Shown piece by piece: positions 18,800 to 27,844 of a stretch of DNA of 64,000 nt. A program made the translations under genes and the position numbers. Origin of the DNA: Streptomyces sp. NBC_01233 (GTDB lineage Bacteria > Actinomycetota > Actinomycetes > Streptomycetales > Streptomycetaceae); contig NZ_CP108514.1 in assembly GCF_035989305.1 (NCBI RefSeq), positions 1,116,001 to 1,180,000 of the forward strand. The letters run 5' to 3'. The notes under the pieces are model-generated. The model was not told the origin of the DNA. It saw only the letters and a program-made list of their open reading frames with translations, and did not search any database. Each line of letters begins with the position of its first letter. The stretch's first letter is position 1.

Positions 18800-19888
18800 T
18801 CAGAGCCAGCCGTTGCGCCGGAAGCCGCGGTGGATCACGAAGCAGGCGAGCGCCATGACGCCGAGGACGAGCGGATAGCCGTAGGTCCAGTGCAGTTCGG
18901 GCATGTGGTCGAAGTTCATGCCGTAGACCCCGCAGACCATGGTCGGGACGGCGACGATGGCCGCCCACGCCGTGATCTTGCGCATGTCCTCGTTCTGGGC
19001 GACGGTCACCTGCGCGAGGTGCGCCTGGAGGATGGAGTCGAGCAGGTTGTCGTAGGCGCCGATCTGCTCGGTCGCCCGGGTCAGGTGGTCGGCCACGTCA
19101 CGGAAGTACGCCCGGATCTCCGGCGGGATGACCGGTATCGGCTGCGTGGCCAGCTGCTGGAGCGGGCGGCTCAGCGGCCCCACCGCCCGCCTCAGCTCCA
19201 GGAGTTCGCGCTTGAGCTGGTAGATCCGGCCGGCGTCGCCGCGACCGCCGTTCTCGCTGAACACCGCCGTCTCGACGGAGTCGATGTCGTTCTGCACGGC
19301 GTCCGTCACGGCCACGTAGTCGTCGACCACATGGTCGGCCATGGCGTGCAGGACCGCCGCAGGCCCCTTGGCCAGCTGGTCCGGGGAGGCCTCCAGCTCC
19401 TCGCGGACCGGGCCGAGGGTGCCGCTGCCGCCGTGCCGGATGGTGATGACGAAGTCCTCGCCGGTGAAGGCCATCAGCTCGCCGGTGTCCACCACCTCGC
19501 TGGTCGCGGTCAGCTCCTCGTGCTCCACGTACCGCACGGTCTTGAAGACGGAGAACAGCGTGTCGTCGTAGCGCTCCACCTTGGGACGCTGGTGCGCGTT
19601 CACGGCGTCCTCGACCGCGAGCGGGTGGAGGCCGAACAGTTCGGCGAGCCCGGCGAGCTCGGACTGGGACGGCTCGTGCAGGCCGATCCAGACGAAGCCG
19701 TCGCCCGCCTTGCGGACCCGGCGCAGCGCCTCCTCGACCTCCGCGCAGTCCTCCTGCCGTACGCCGTCCCGGTAGACGATGCAGTTGACCACCGCGCTGC
19801 CGAGCGGGGAGCGGGCCGGGTGGCTGAGGTCGACGGCCCGCCGGTAGCCGCGGCGCACGGCCCGGCGCAGGTTGCTGAACATGGACAA
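18800..19888 (-). CDS. corA: CorA family magnesium/divalent cation channel
   Basis: A 362-residue protein with a long cytosolic N-terminal domain and two C-terminal transmembrane helices. The selectivity motif YGMNFDHMPEL between them is the CorA hallmark. The final helix is followed by basic residues (HRGFRRNGWL). GGGGAG lies 7 bases before a TTG at 19888; the ATG at 19882 (13 bases from it) is the alternative. It should mediate Mg2+ (or Co2+/Ni2+) influx as a pentamer. Confidence 0.93.
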   Translation of the reverse strand: MSMFSNLRRAVRRGYRRAVDLSHPARSPLGSAVVNCIVYRDGVRQEDCAEVEEALRRVRKAGDGFVWIGLHEPSQSELAGLAELFGLHPLAVEDAVNAHQRPKVERYDDTLFSVFKTVRYVEHEELTATSEVVDTGELMAFTGEDFVITIRHGGSGTLGPVREELEASPDQLAKGPAAVLHAMADHVVDDYVAVTDAVQNDIDSVETAVFSENGGRGDAGRIYQLKRELLELRRAVGPLSRPLQQLATQPIPVIPPEIRAYFRDVADHLTRATEQIGAYDNLLDSILQAHLAQVTVAQNEDMRKITAWAAIVAVPTMVCGVYGMNFDHMPELHWTYGYPLVLGVMALACFVIHRGFRRNGWL

Positions 19889-19955
19889 GGACGTACTCCC
19901 CTTCGGCGGTTCACCGGCCAGTCTGCCATCGCCGCCGGGGCGTCCCCGCCGGGCC

Positions 19956-20348
19956 TCAGGTCCGGTCGATGAACACGCTCGTCGCCTTCACCCGCGCCGT
20001 GGCCCGAGCCCCCACCTCCAGCCCTAGCTCCTCCACCGCCTCCCGCGTCAGCAGCGAGACGATGCGGTGCGGCCCGGCCTGGATCTCCACCTGCGCGTCG
20101 ACCGTGCCCAGCTTCACGCCTGTGACGATCCCCGGGAAGGCGTTGCGGGCCGAGGTGTACGGGGCCTCCTCGCCGTCGCCGGCCTCCTGCGCGGCCTCGA
20201 CGCAGAAGGCGGCCAGGTCCGGACCGTCCACCATCCGCCGTGTGCCCTCCCGGCGGGTGGGGAACCGTTCCGCGTCCGCCCAGCGACGGGCCGTGTCGAC
20301 ACTGACGCCGAGCAGCCGGGCAGCCTGTCCGATCGTGTAGGACTCCAT
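19956..20348 (-). CDS. MerR-type HTH plus TOBE (molybdopterin-binding-like) protein
   Basis: A 130-residue protein. Residues 4-50 form an excisionase/MerR-like helix-turn-helix (YTIGQAARLLGVSVDTARRW). Residues 65-130 form one TOBE/Mop domain (ARNAFPGIVTGVKLGTVDAQ ... LGLEVGARATARVKATSVFI). This architecture is seen in actinobacterial molybdate-responsive regulators and molybdate-binding proteins. It likely senses molybdate and regulates transport genes, but no mod genes are present. It lies 10 bp downstream of the LysR gene on the same strand. Confidence 0.85.
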   Translation of the reverse strand: MESYTIGQAARLLGVSVDTARRWADAERFPTRREGTRRMVDGPDLAAFCVEAAQEAGDGEEAPYTSARNAFPGIVTGVKLGTVDAQVEIQAGPHRIVSLLTREAVEELGLEVGARATARVKATSVFIDRT

Positions 20349-20358
20349 GGTCCGCAGC

Positions 20359-21276
20359 TTAGAGCCCCCGGTGCGAGGGGCTGCGCAGGGCCTCCCCGGC
20401 CGCCGCCGCGACCACCTCCGCCACCGTCGACAGGGCCGGCGAGTCGAGCTTCCACTGCTGCCAGTACAGCGGCACGTCCATCGGCCGCAGGGGCTCCAGG
20501 AGCACCAGTTCCCCCGTCCGCACCAGCGGCCGCGCCTGCTGCTCCGGCACCAGCCCCCACCCCAGTCCCGCGACCACCGCGTCGCGGAACCCCTCCGAGG
20601 TCGGAATGTGGTGCCGCACCGTTCCCGCCCCGGCCGCCGCGTCCCCCGTCAGGGACCGGACGAAGGCGTCCTGGAGGTCGTCCTTGCGGTCGAACACGAT
20701 CGTCGGCGCCTCCCGCAGATCGCGCTCCGGCGCCCCCGTCAGGTACCGGGCCGCGAACCGGGGGCTCGCCGTCGGCAGGTACCGTGCCAGGCCCAGCAGC
20801 CGTACGCTGCACCCCGCGACCGGGTCCGGCGAGGAGGTCACCGCCGCCATGACCTGCCCCTCCCGCAGCAGCGCCGTCGTGTGCGACTCGTCCTCGCGGT
20901 GCAGTTCGATGCAGACCGGCGGATCCTGCGGCACACGGGCCAGAACCGGCAGGAACCAGGTGGCGAGGGAGTCCGCGTTCACCGCGATCGGCAGCCTCAC
21001 CGGGCCGGTCCCGTCGGCCATGCCCAGCTCGGCCCGCGCGTCCCGCTCCAGCCGGGCCAGCTGCCGGGCGAAGCGGACCACCACCTCCCCCGATTCCGTC
21101 GCCCGCACCGGTTTCGTCCGCATCAGCAGCACCCGCCCGGTCCGCTGCTCCAGCGCCTTGACCCGCTGGCTGACCGCGGAGGGGGTCACGTGCAGGGCGG
21201 CGGCCGCCGCGTCGAAGGTGCCCTCGTCCACCACCGCGAGCAGGGTGCGCACCTGGTCCAGAGGAAGCTCTTCCAT
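20359..21276 (-). CDS. LysR-type regulator of the ArgP/LysG branch
   Basis: A 305-residue LTTR. The winged HTH is at residues about 4-62 (LDQVRTLLAVVDEGTFDAAA, VTPSAVSQRVKALEQ). The effector domain has the ArgP/IciA/LysG pattern (WFLPVLARVP, TSSPDPVAGCSVRLLG, GLGWGLVPEQQ). It is divergent from a LysE exporter, the same arrangement as lysG-lysE in Corynebacterium and argP-argO in E. coli. It likely senses Lys/Arg/His and activates the exporter. The ATG at 21276 sits 8 nt after GAGG; a GTG at 21279 is also possible. Confidence 0.92.
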   Translation of the reverse strand: MEELPLDQVRTLLAVVDEGTFDAAAAALHVTPSAVSQRVKALEQRTGRVLLMRTKPVRATESGEVVVRFARQLARLERDARAELGMADGTGPVRLPIAVNADSLATWFLPVLARVPQDPPVCIELHREDESHTTALLREGQVMAAVTSSPDPVAGCSVRLLGLARYLPTASPRFAARYLTGAPERDLREAPTIVFDRKDDLQDAFVRSLTGDAAAGAGTVRHHIPTSEGFRDAVVAGLGWGLVPEQQARPLVRTGELVLLEPLRPMDVPLYWQQWKLDSPALSTVAEVVAAAAGEALRSPSHRGL

Positions 21277-21329
21277 CACGCGTGCCTCACTCGCCGGTCA
21301 TTCGGTCCCTGCTCCTCCATCACGAGCGC

Positions 21330-21351
21330 TAATGGTACGTAAAAACCATTA
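21330..21351. promoter_or_regulatory. LTTR operator between lysG-like and lysE-like genes
   Basis: An inverted repeat TAATGGT (21330-21336) with ACCATTA (21345-21351) sits in an AT-rich patch of the divergent promoter. It fits the T-N11-A LysR-type recognition scheme. A second dyad, GCTGT (21352-21356) with ACAGC (21362-21366), abuts it. Confidence 0.65.
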
Positions 21352-21389
21352 GCTGTACTGAACAGCCGCCGCTGCCTACGGTCGACGAC

Positions 21390-22013
21390 ATGACACACGG
21401 CACCCTGACCGCGGCCCTCGCCGGCTTCGGCACCGGCTTCTCCCTCCTCGTCGCCATCGGCGCGCAGAACGCCCTCGTCCTGCGCCAGGGCGCGCGCCGC
21501 CACGCGGTCCTCGCCGTGGTCGCCATCTGCGCCGTGTCGGACGCGCTCCTCATCGCCCTCGGCGTCGCCGGCGTCGGTGCCTTCGTCACCGCCTGGCCGG
21601 CCGCCCTGACCGCGGTCGGCCTGGCCGGGGGCGTCTTCCTGGTCGGCTACGGAGTCCTGGCCGCCCGCCGGGTGCTGCGCCCCGTCCCCGGCGCCGCCCT
21701 CACCGCGGAGGGGGCCGCCGCCGGATCGGGCCGCCGGGCCGTGCTGACCTGTCTGGCCATGACCTGGCTCAACCCGCACGTGTACCTGGACACCGTCCTG
21801 CTCGTCGGCTCCCTCGCCGCCGACCGCGGGGACCTGCGATGGGCCTTCGGCATCGGGGCCGGCCTGGCCAGCCTGACCTGGTTCGTCAGCCTGGGGTACG
21901 GGGCCCGGCTGCTGAGCGGCCTGCTCGCCCGCCCGTCGGCCTGGCGGGTGCTGGACGGGCTCGTCGCGGCGACGATGGTCACCATGGGCGGCCTGCTGCT
22001 GGCCCGGGCCTGA
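21390..22013 (+). CDS. LysE/ArgO family amino-acid exporter
   Basis: A 207-residue inner membrane protein with six hydrophobic helices. The N-terminal signature FSLLVAIGAQNALVLRQG and the TWLNPHVYLDTVLLVGS motif are diagnostic of LysE/ArgO. It exports basic amino acids when they accumulate, for example from peptides. It is divergently transcribed from its likely regulator, 113 bp apart. ATG at 21390. Confidence 0.94.
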   Translation: MTHGTLTAALAGFGTGFSLLVAIGAQNALVLRQGARRHAVLAVVAICAVSDALLIALGVAGVGAFVTAWPAALTAVGLAGGVFLVGYGVLAARRVLRPVPGAALTAEGAAAGSGRRAVLTCLAMTWLNPHVYLDTVLLVGSLAADRGDLRWAFGIGAGLASLTWFVSLGYGARLLSGLLARPSAWRVLDGLVAATMVTMGGLLLARA

Positions 22014-22028
22014 GCCGCATGTCGGCGG

Positions 22029-22048
22029 CGGGCACCAGCCGGTGCCCG
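22029..22048 (+). terminator. terminator after the LysE-like gene
   Basis: CGGGCACC (22029-22036) pairs with GGTGCCCG (22041-22048) around an AGCC tetraloop, 15 bp after the stop. There is no U-tract. Confidence 0.55.
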
Positions 22049-22101
22049 GCATAGTGCTCCTGCCGACGACCCGACCGACGAGACAGCCCCAGGAGCCCGC
22101 C

Positions 22102-23136
22102 GTGCCCGACCGCCCCTCCCCCGACGCGGTGCGCGCGTACCACGCCGCCCGGCCGGCCCCCCTCGTGGCCGCCACCGGGATCGTCCTGGACACCCGCGGG
22201 CGTGTCCTCGTACTGGCCACCTCGTACGAGGCGGATCCGGAACTCCCGGGCGGCACGGTCGAGGCCGCCGAGACACCCGAGGCCGGGCTGGCCCGCGAGC
22301 TGCGGGAGGAGCTCGACCTCCACGTGCCCGTCGGCCGGCTGCTGGCGGTGGACTCCCGGCCGCCGGGGGCCCTCGGCCGCGCCCTGGTCGTGCACGTCCA
22401 CCTGGTCGGCCCGCTGACCCCGGAGGAGACCGCGGCGCTCTCCCTCCGGGACGGCGGGATCACCGAGGCGCGCTGGCTCCGGCCGGACGAGGCCTGCGAG
22501 GCGCTGCCGGCCCGCATCGCGCCCCGGCTGCGCGCCGGCCTGGCCGCCCTGCACACCGGCTCCTTCGCCCACCTCGTCGACGGCGTGCCGCAGCCGGGCT
22601 CCCCGGCCGGCCTGGACCCGGCCCGGCGCCTCGCCCTGGAACATTCCCGCGCCCTCGACGCGGCCAGCCACCGGGCCAGCCGGCCCAAGGCCGTGACCGC
22701 CGCGAGCGTGCTGTTCACCGCCGCCGACGGCCGGGTCCTGCTGGTGCAGCCCGCGTACGGCCGGAGCGACCGCTGGAACCTGCCCGGCGGCGGCATCGAC
22801 AGCGACCTCGGCGAGACCCCGCGCGCCGCCGCCCGGCGGGAGGTCCACGAGGAACTGGGCCTCGACCTCGCCCCGGGCCGGCTGCTCGCCGTGAACTGGT
22901 CGCACAAGCCCGGCCGTCCGGCGCGCATCCGCTTCCTCTACGACGGCGGCGTCCTCGACGCCGCCACCCTCGACCGGATCCGCCTCGACCACACCGAGCT
23001 CCTCCAGTGGCGCACCGTCACGCCCGCGGAGCTCCCGGGCCTGGTCAAACCGGCCCTGCGGCGCCAGATCACCGCCTGCCTGACCGCCCGCGCCACCGGC
23101 ACCGGCCCGCTGGAACTCCACGCCGGCCGCCCCTGA
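22102..23136 (+). CDS. tandem double-Nudix hydrolase
   Basis: A 344-residue protein with two Nudix domains. The first Nudix box is at about residues 51-73 (GGTVEAAETPEAGLARELREE-type) and the second at about 234-256 (GGGIDSDLGETPRAAARREV then HEELG). Both keep the REx2-3EL/EE metal-binding helix. GTG at 22102 with AGGAG upstream is chosen over an earlier frame start. Tandem Nudix proteins may act on dinucleotide sugars or oxidised nucleotides; the substrate is unknown. It precedes an MFS gene by 55 bp on the same strand. Confidence 0.9.
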   Translation: MPDRPSPDAVRAYHAARPAPLVAATGIVLDTRGRVLVLATSYEADPELPGGTVEAAETPEAGLARELREELDLHVPVGRLLAVDSRPPGALGRALVVHVHLVGPLTPEETAALSLRDGGITEARWLRPDEACEALPARIAPRLRAGLAALHTGSFAHLVDGVPQPGSPAGLDPARRLALEHSRALDAASHRASRPKAVTAASVLFTAADGRVLLVQPAYGRSDRWNLPGGGIDSDLGETPRAAARREVHEELGLDLAPGRLLAVNWSHKPGRPARIRFLYDGGVLDAATLDRIRLDHTELLQWRTVTPAELPGLVKPALRRQITACLTARATGTGPLELHAGRP

Positions 23137-23191
23137 CGGCCGGGCCCCGCCCGGCGCGCCGGGCCGCGGCCGCGGAGTTACCGTCGGCGGC

Positions 23192-24397
23192 ATGGACGGT
23201 GATCGCCGAAGGTGGCGCCAGTGCCTGCTCGGCGGGGCGGTCTTCGCCGTGTGCATGGCCGGCACCACGCTGCCGACCCCCCTCTACGGCCTCTACCAGG
23301 AGAAGTTCGGGTTCTCCGAGCTGATGGTGACCGTGGTGTACGCCGTGTACGCCTTCGGGGTGATCGGCGTCCTGCTGCTGGTGGGCAACGCCTCGGACGC
23401 CGTGGGACGGCGGCCGGTGCTGCTCGCCGGCCTGGGCTTCGCGGCGGCGAGCGCCGTCTGCTTCCTGTGCGCCACCGGCATGGGGTGGCTGTATGCGGGG
23501 CGGCTGCTGTCGGGACTGTCCGCCGGGCTGTTCACCAGCGCGGCGACGGCGTACGTGATGGAGCTGGCACCCCGCAGCGGCGCCTCGCGGGCCACGCTCG
23601 TGGCGACGGCCGCCAACATGGGCGGGCTGGGCTGCGGTCCGCTGCTCGCCGGGGTGCTCTCGCAGTACGCACCCTGGCCCCTCTACCTGACCTTCGCCGT
23701 GCACCTCGTTCTGGTGGCGGCCTCGGCCGGCGTCCTGCTGGGGCTTCCGGAGACCGTGACGGAGCGGCGGCCGCTGAGCACCGTACGCCCGCAGCGGCCC
23801 GGCCTGCCCCCACAGGTGCGGGCGGTGTTCGCGCCCGCGGCGATCGCCGCGTTCGTGGGCTTCGCGCTGTTCGGGGTGTTCACCTCGGTCAGCCCGGCGT
23901 TCCTCGCCCAGTCCCTCGACGTGCACAACCGCGCCGCGAGCGGGGCGGTCGTCGCGCTGGCCTTCTTCGCCTCGACCGCCGGACAGCTGGCGGTCGGCCG
24001 GGTCGGGGTGGGGCGCTCGCTCCCGCTGGGCTGCGCCGGGCTCCTCGCCGGACTGGCCCTGCTCGCGGGCGCGCTGGTCTGGGACCAGCTGGCGCTGGTG
24101 GTGGCGAGCGCGCTCGTCGGCGGCGCCGGGCAGGGGCTGTCGTTCCGCGGGGCGCTGTCCGCGGTGGCCGCGGCCTCGCCGCCGGACCGGCGCGCGGCGG
24201 TGATCTCGGCGCTGTTCGTGGTGGCGTACGCGGGCATCTCGGTGCCGGTGATCGGCGTGGGGCTGCTGGCGGCCCCGCTCGGCCTGGAGGGCGCCGGGCT
24301 GGTCTTCATCGCCTGCATGGCCGTCCTCGTCTCGGGCGCGGCCGCCTACCTCCTGCGCCGGCCGGTACGGGTGGGGAGCACGTCAGGCCCGGCCTGA
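23192..24397 (+). CDS. MFS family drug/metabolite efflux transporter
   Basis: A 401-residue protein with 12 predicted hydrophobic helices. After helix 2 the MFS motif A appears as GNASDAVGRRPVLLAG. GTTLPTPLYGLYQEKFGFSE is typical of the actinobacterial YfcJ/DHA1-like group. The substrate is unknown. The stop codon lies inside the loop of a bidirectional terminator. Confidence 0.9.
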   Translation: MDGDRRRWRQCLLGGAVFAVCMAGTTLPTPLYGLYQEKFGFSELMVTVVYAVYAFGVIGVLLLVGNASDAVGRRPVLLAGLGFAAASAVCFLCATGMGWLYAGRLLSGLSAGLFTSAATAYVMELAPRSGASRATLVATAANMGGLGCGPLLAGVLSQYAPWPLYLTFAVHLVLVAASAGVLLGLPETVTERRPLSTVRPQRPGLPPQVRAVFAPAAIAAFVGFALFGVFTSVSPAFLAQSLDVHNRAASGAVVALAFFASTAGQLAVGRVGVGRSLPLGCAGLLAGLALLAGALVWDQLALVVASALVGGAGQGLSFRGALSAVAAASPPDRRAAVISALFVVAYAGISVPVIGVGLLAAPLGLEGAGLVFIACMAVLVSGAAAYLLRRPVRVGSTSGPA

Positions 24398-24411
24398 CGG
24401 CCGGGCCTGAC
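24382..24411. terminator. bidirectional terminator between MFS gene and gap
   Basis: A perfect 13-bp stem (24382-24394 with 24399-24411) has a TGAC tetraloop. The loop holds the MFS stop codon (24395-24397). It serves both the plus-strand MFS gene and the minus-strand gap gene, which ends at 24442. Confidence 0.85.
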
Positions 24412-24441
24412 GGAAACTGCGGGTGGAACGGTGTGCCGGGA

Positions 24442-25887
24442 TCAGACCGCCGGGACCGGGTAGGTCGGGTACTCCACCCCGGACACGTGCTGGACCACGC
24501 GGATGACCTGGCAGGAGTAGCCGAACTCGTTGTCGTACCAGAGGTAGAGGATGGCGTTGTCGCCGTCGACCTTGGTGGCTCCGGCGTCCACGATCGACGC
24601 GTGGCGCGAGCCGACGAAGTCCATGGAGACCGCGTCGGGGGCCGTGGTGAAGTCGATCTGGCGCTTGAGCGGCGAGTGCAGGGAGACGTCGCGGAGGTGG
24701 TCGAGGACTTCCTCGCGGGTGGTCTCGCGGCCCAGGCGCAGGCTGAGGATGGCGATCGAGACGTCCGGGACGGGGACGCGGATCGAGCTGCCGGTGATCG
24801 GCGCCTTGAGGTTGGGCAGCGCCTTGGCGACGGCGGAGGCGGCACCGGTCTCGGTGATCACCATGTTCAGCGGCGCCGAACGGCCGCGGCGGTCGGCCTT
24901 GTGGTAGTTGTCCAGCAGGTTCTGGTCGTTCGTGAACGAGTGGACGGTCTCCACGTGACCGCGCAGGACACCGTACTCGTCGTCCATGGCCTTCAGCGGC
25001 GGGACGATCGCGTTGGTGGTGCAGGACGCGCAGGACAGGATCCGCTCGTCCGGCTTGATGGTGTCGTGGTTGACGCCGTGGACGATGTTCGGGACGTCGC
25101 CCTTGCCCGGGGCGGTCAGGACGACCTTGTCGATACCGGGGCGCAGGTGGTTCGACAGGCCCTCGCGGTCCCGCCACTTGCCCGTGTTGTCGATGAGGAT
25201 GGCGTCCTTGATGCCGTGCGCCGTGTAGTCGACCTCGGAGGGGTCGTTGGCGTAGATCACCTTGATGCTGTTGCCGTTGGCGACGATCGTGCTCGTCGCC
25301 TCGTCCACGGTGATGGTGCCCTGGAACTGGCCGTGGATGGAGTCGCGGCGCAGCAGGGAAGCGCGCTTGACCAGGTCCTGCTCGCCGCCGCCGCGGACGA
25401 CGATGGCACGCAGGCGCAGGCCGTTGCCGGAGCCGGCCTTCTCGATGAGCAGGCGGGCGACGAGGCGGCCGATGCGGCCGAAGCCGTAGAGGACGACGTC
25501 GCGGCCGTCGCCGCGCTCGATCTTGTTCTCACCGGTGGCGCCGACGACGGCCGAGGCGGTGAACTCCTCCACCGACAGGCCGCGGTCGTCGGTCTTGTAC
25601 GCCTCGGCGAGCAGGGCGATGTCGATCTGCGACGGGCCGAGGTCGAGGGTGGTGAGTGCCTGCAGGAACGGCAGGGTCTCGGTGACCGAGAGCTCCTGGC
25701 CGGCGATCTGGCGGGCGAACCGGTGGGTCTTGAGAATGCTGACCACCGACTTGTTCACCAAGGATCGGCTGTGGACCAGGACCGTGACGTCCCGCTCCCG
25801 GTGCAGCTTCCCGATGATCGGGATCATCGACTCCGCGATCTCCTCGCGGTTCTTCCAGCTGGTGAACGAGTCCTCATTGACAGTCAC
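24442..25887 (-). CDS. gap: glyceraldehyde-3-phosphate dehydrogenase, long (about 480 residue) type
   Basis: A 481-residue protein. An N-terminal extension of about 125 residues precedes the GAPDH core, which begins VVLYGFGRIGRLVARLLIEK (NAD(P)-binding glycine motif). The catalytic Cys is in LSCASCTTNAIVPPLKAM, and SWTxx-like SIRVPVPDVSIAILSL follows. This long form is widespread in actinomycetes beside the standard 330-residue glycolytic enzyme. It probably has a gluconeogenic or NADP-linked role (inferred). GTG at 25887. Confidence 0.93.
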   Translation of the reverse strand: MTVNEDSFTSWKNREEIAESMIPIIGKLHRERDVTVLVHSRSLVNKSVVSILKTHRFARQIAGQELSVTETLPFLQALTTLDLGPSQIDIALLAEAYKTDDRGLSVEEFTASAVVGATGENKIERGDGRDVVLYGFGRIGRLVARLLIEKAGSGNGLRLRAIVVRGGGEQDLVKRASLLRRDSIHGQFQGTITVDEATSTIVANGNSIKVIYANDPSEVDYTAHGIKDAILIDNTGKWRDREGLSNHLRPGIDKVVLTAPGKGDVPNIVHGVNHDTIKPDERILSCASCTTNAIVPPLKAMDDEYGVLRGHVETVHSFTNDQNLLDNYHKADRRGRSAPLNMVITETGAASAVAKALPNLKAPITGSSIRVPVPDVSIAILSLRLGRETTREEVLDHLRDVSLHSPLKRQIDFTTAPDAVSMDFVGSRHASIVDAGATKVDGDNAILYLWYDNEFGYSCQVIRVVQHVSGVEYPTYPVPAV

Positions 25888-26019
25888 AGGATTATCTTTC
25901 GAGCTAGGCGGTGCTCATATGCTAACCCGACGCCGCTCCGACCCCTCAGGCGGTACCTGCCCGGGCCGGGAACGTGCGCTATGCGACGTAAAGGTGTCCC
26001 TGGTTGCGGTGCTTTGACC

Positions 26020-27687
26020 TCAGAAGGCATTCCGGCGCCGCATCCCCATCGGGCGGCCGTCCGGGTCGACCAGCAGGCGGTTCAGCGGAGCCGCGAGCAG
26101 CCGCTGCGCGGCGGGCAGGTCCGGCGGAACGTAGCGGCGCAGCCGGCCCGGCGGCCGTGGGCCGCGGCGGCCGACGGCGTGCCAGGCGTCCAGCGCGGCG
26201 GCCGACGCCGCGAAGGCCTCGAACGCGGCCACCGGATCGCACAGCACGCCCGCCGCCTCCCGGCCCGCCGAGCCCGGAACACCCGGGTCGCCCCGCGGGC
26301 CCAGCGCGTCCAGGTGCTCGCGCATGAGCTCCAGGCGCAGCTCCCGGGCGAAGGCGCGCGCGCCGTCGCCGAGGCCGCCCGGGTCACGCGGAAGCCGCAG
26401 GTCCGGGGTCTCGTCGTACACCGCGCAGCCGAGTTCGGAGTCGTGGGTCCACGAGCGGAGGTTGATGTTGTCGGAGCCGACGGAGGCCCACACGTCGTCG
26501 ATCACGCACACCTTGGCGTGGACGTAGACCGGGGTTCCGGCGTGGTTCTCCAGTCCGTACAGCGCGACGCGCCCGCCGCCGGCGCGGCGCAGTTCCTCCA
26601 GGGCGTGGATCCGCCCGATCAGGTTCATGGGCCCCGTGAGGCGGCCGTCCTGCTCCGGGACCGTGGGGATGACGCCGATCAGCCTCAGCCCCGGATGCCG
26701 GCGCAGCGCCCGGGCGAAGAAGGCCACTACGCGCGGGGACCACAGGTACTGGTCCTCCAGGTAGATCAGCGTCCGGGCCCGCCGCAGCGCCTTGTCGTAC
26801 GCGCGCGCGATGCTGCGCTCGCCGTCGGGGGCGAAGGGGTAGCCGCTCAGCAGCCGGTTGGGGTAGGTCCGCAGCACCTGCACGGTCTGCGTGCCGCAGG
26901 GCGCCGGGTCGGCGGCCTGCGCGGGCAGGCTGTCCGCGCTGGTGTCCTCGCGGTGCGCCAGCGCCCGCAGCCGGGTGAGCGGGCTGCGGCTGAGCGGTGC
27001 CGGGTCCTCCCACCGCTCGCGGAAGACGGCCTCGACGTCGCCCACGACCGGTCCGCGCAGGGCGAGCTGGACGTCGTGCCACGGCGGGTGCGGGCCGTAG
27101 GCGGGGGCGAGCGGCATCGACTGGCGGTCGCCGTGGTGCGCGGCGTCGTCGTTGCGGTTGTGGCAGAGGTCGACGCCTCCGACGTAGGCGATGTCCAGCC
27201 CGGGGCGGCCGGGGTGGCGCAGCACCACCATCTTCTGGTGGTGGGAGCCGCCGGGCCGCACCCGCATGTCGAGCAGGCACTCGCCGCCGGCCTCCTCGAT
27301 CTCCTCGCCGAGGTGGCGGTTCTCCTCCTCGCTGAACTGCAGGCTGTCGAGGTGGGAGCGCCAGAGCAGCCCCTTGACGACGACTCCGCGCGCGGCCGCC
27401 CGGCCCAGGACCGTGCCGATCTCCGTGCCGGGCCCGTCGAGGCGCTCGTCGGGGTCACCGCGCCAGTCGGTGAACAGCAGCAGGTCGCCCGCGCGCAGGG
27501 CGCGGATCTCCGCCAGCAGCTCCGCGAAGTACGTGGCCCCGTGGACCAGGGGCCGTACGTGGTTGCCCCGCGACCAGGCCGCACCGTCCGGGCGGCGCCG
27601 GTCCAGGCGCGTCGCCGGGTTGCCCCGTTCGCCGGAGGCCAGCAGCCAGTCGGCGCCGCTGGGGCCGACGGCGTCCGCCGGCCTCAC
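26020..27687 (-). CDS. phospholipase D family protein (two HKD motifs, first atypical)
   Basis: A 555-residue cytosolic-looking protein; no signal peptide is apparent. The first HKD region is GGSHHQKMVVLRHPGRPGL, where the expected Asp is replaced (HxKxxxxR). The second, YVHAKVCVIDDVWASVGSDN, is canonical HxKxxxxD. Between them is YLEDQYLWSPRVV. It belongs to the PLD/cardiolipin-synthase superfamily and should hydrolyse or transfer phosphodiesters. Whether the first motif is active is open. The GTG at 27687 has a weak Shine-Dalgarno, so the start is uncertain by some codons. Confidence 0.87.
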   Translation of the reverse strand: MRPADAVGPSGADWLLASGERGNPATRLDRRRPDGAAWSRGNHVRPLVHGATYFAELLAEIRALRAGDLLLFTDWRGDPDERLDGPGTEIGTVLGRAAARGVVVKGLLWRSHLDSLQFSEEENRHLGEEIEEAGGECLLDMRVRPGGSHHQKMVVLRHPGRPGLDIAYVGGVDLCHNRNDDAAHHGDRQSMPLAPAYGPHPPWHDVQLALRGPVVGDVEAVFRERWEDPAPLSRSPLTRLRALAHREDTSADSLPAQAADPAPCGTQTVQVLRTYPNRLLSGYPFAPDGERSIARAYDKALRRARTLIYLEDQYLWSPRVVAFFARALRRHPGLRLIGVIPTVPEQDGRLTGPMNLIGRIHALEELRRAGGGRVALYGLENHAGTPVYVHAKVCVIDDVWASVGSDNINLRSWTHDSELGCAVYDETPDLRLPRDPGGLGDGARAFARELRLELMREHLDALGPRGDPGVPGSAGREAAGVLCDPVAAFEAFAASAAALDAWHAVGRRGPRPPGRLRRYVPPDLPAAQRLLAAPLNRLLVDPDGRPMGMRRRNAF

Positions 27688-27790
27688 GACCGGCCCGTCC
27701 CAGGATCCACCGCACTGCTCCGATCGTGCGTGCGTGCGTGCCGCAATCCCAGGCTAGCCGCCGCCGGCGCGGGCGGCCGCCCGGTGGTGA

Positions 27791-27828
27791 CCCGGGCCCG
27801 CGCGAGGTCGTGCTCCCGCGGGCCCGGG
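27791..27828 (-). terminator. terminator after the presenilin-like gene
   Basis: CCCGGGCCCGCG (27791-27802) pairs perfectly with CGCGGGCCCGGG (27817-27828) across a 14-nt loop, 17 bp past the stop of the membrane-protein gene. It separates that operon from the PLD gene. Confidence 0.7.
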
Positions 27829-27844
27829 CGGTCGTCGGGCCGGC

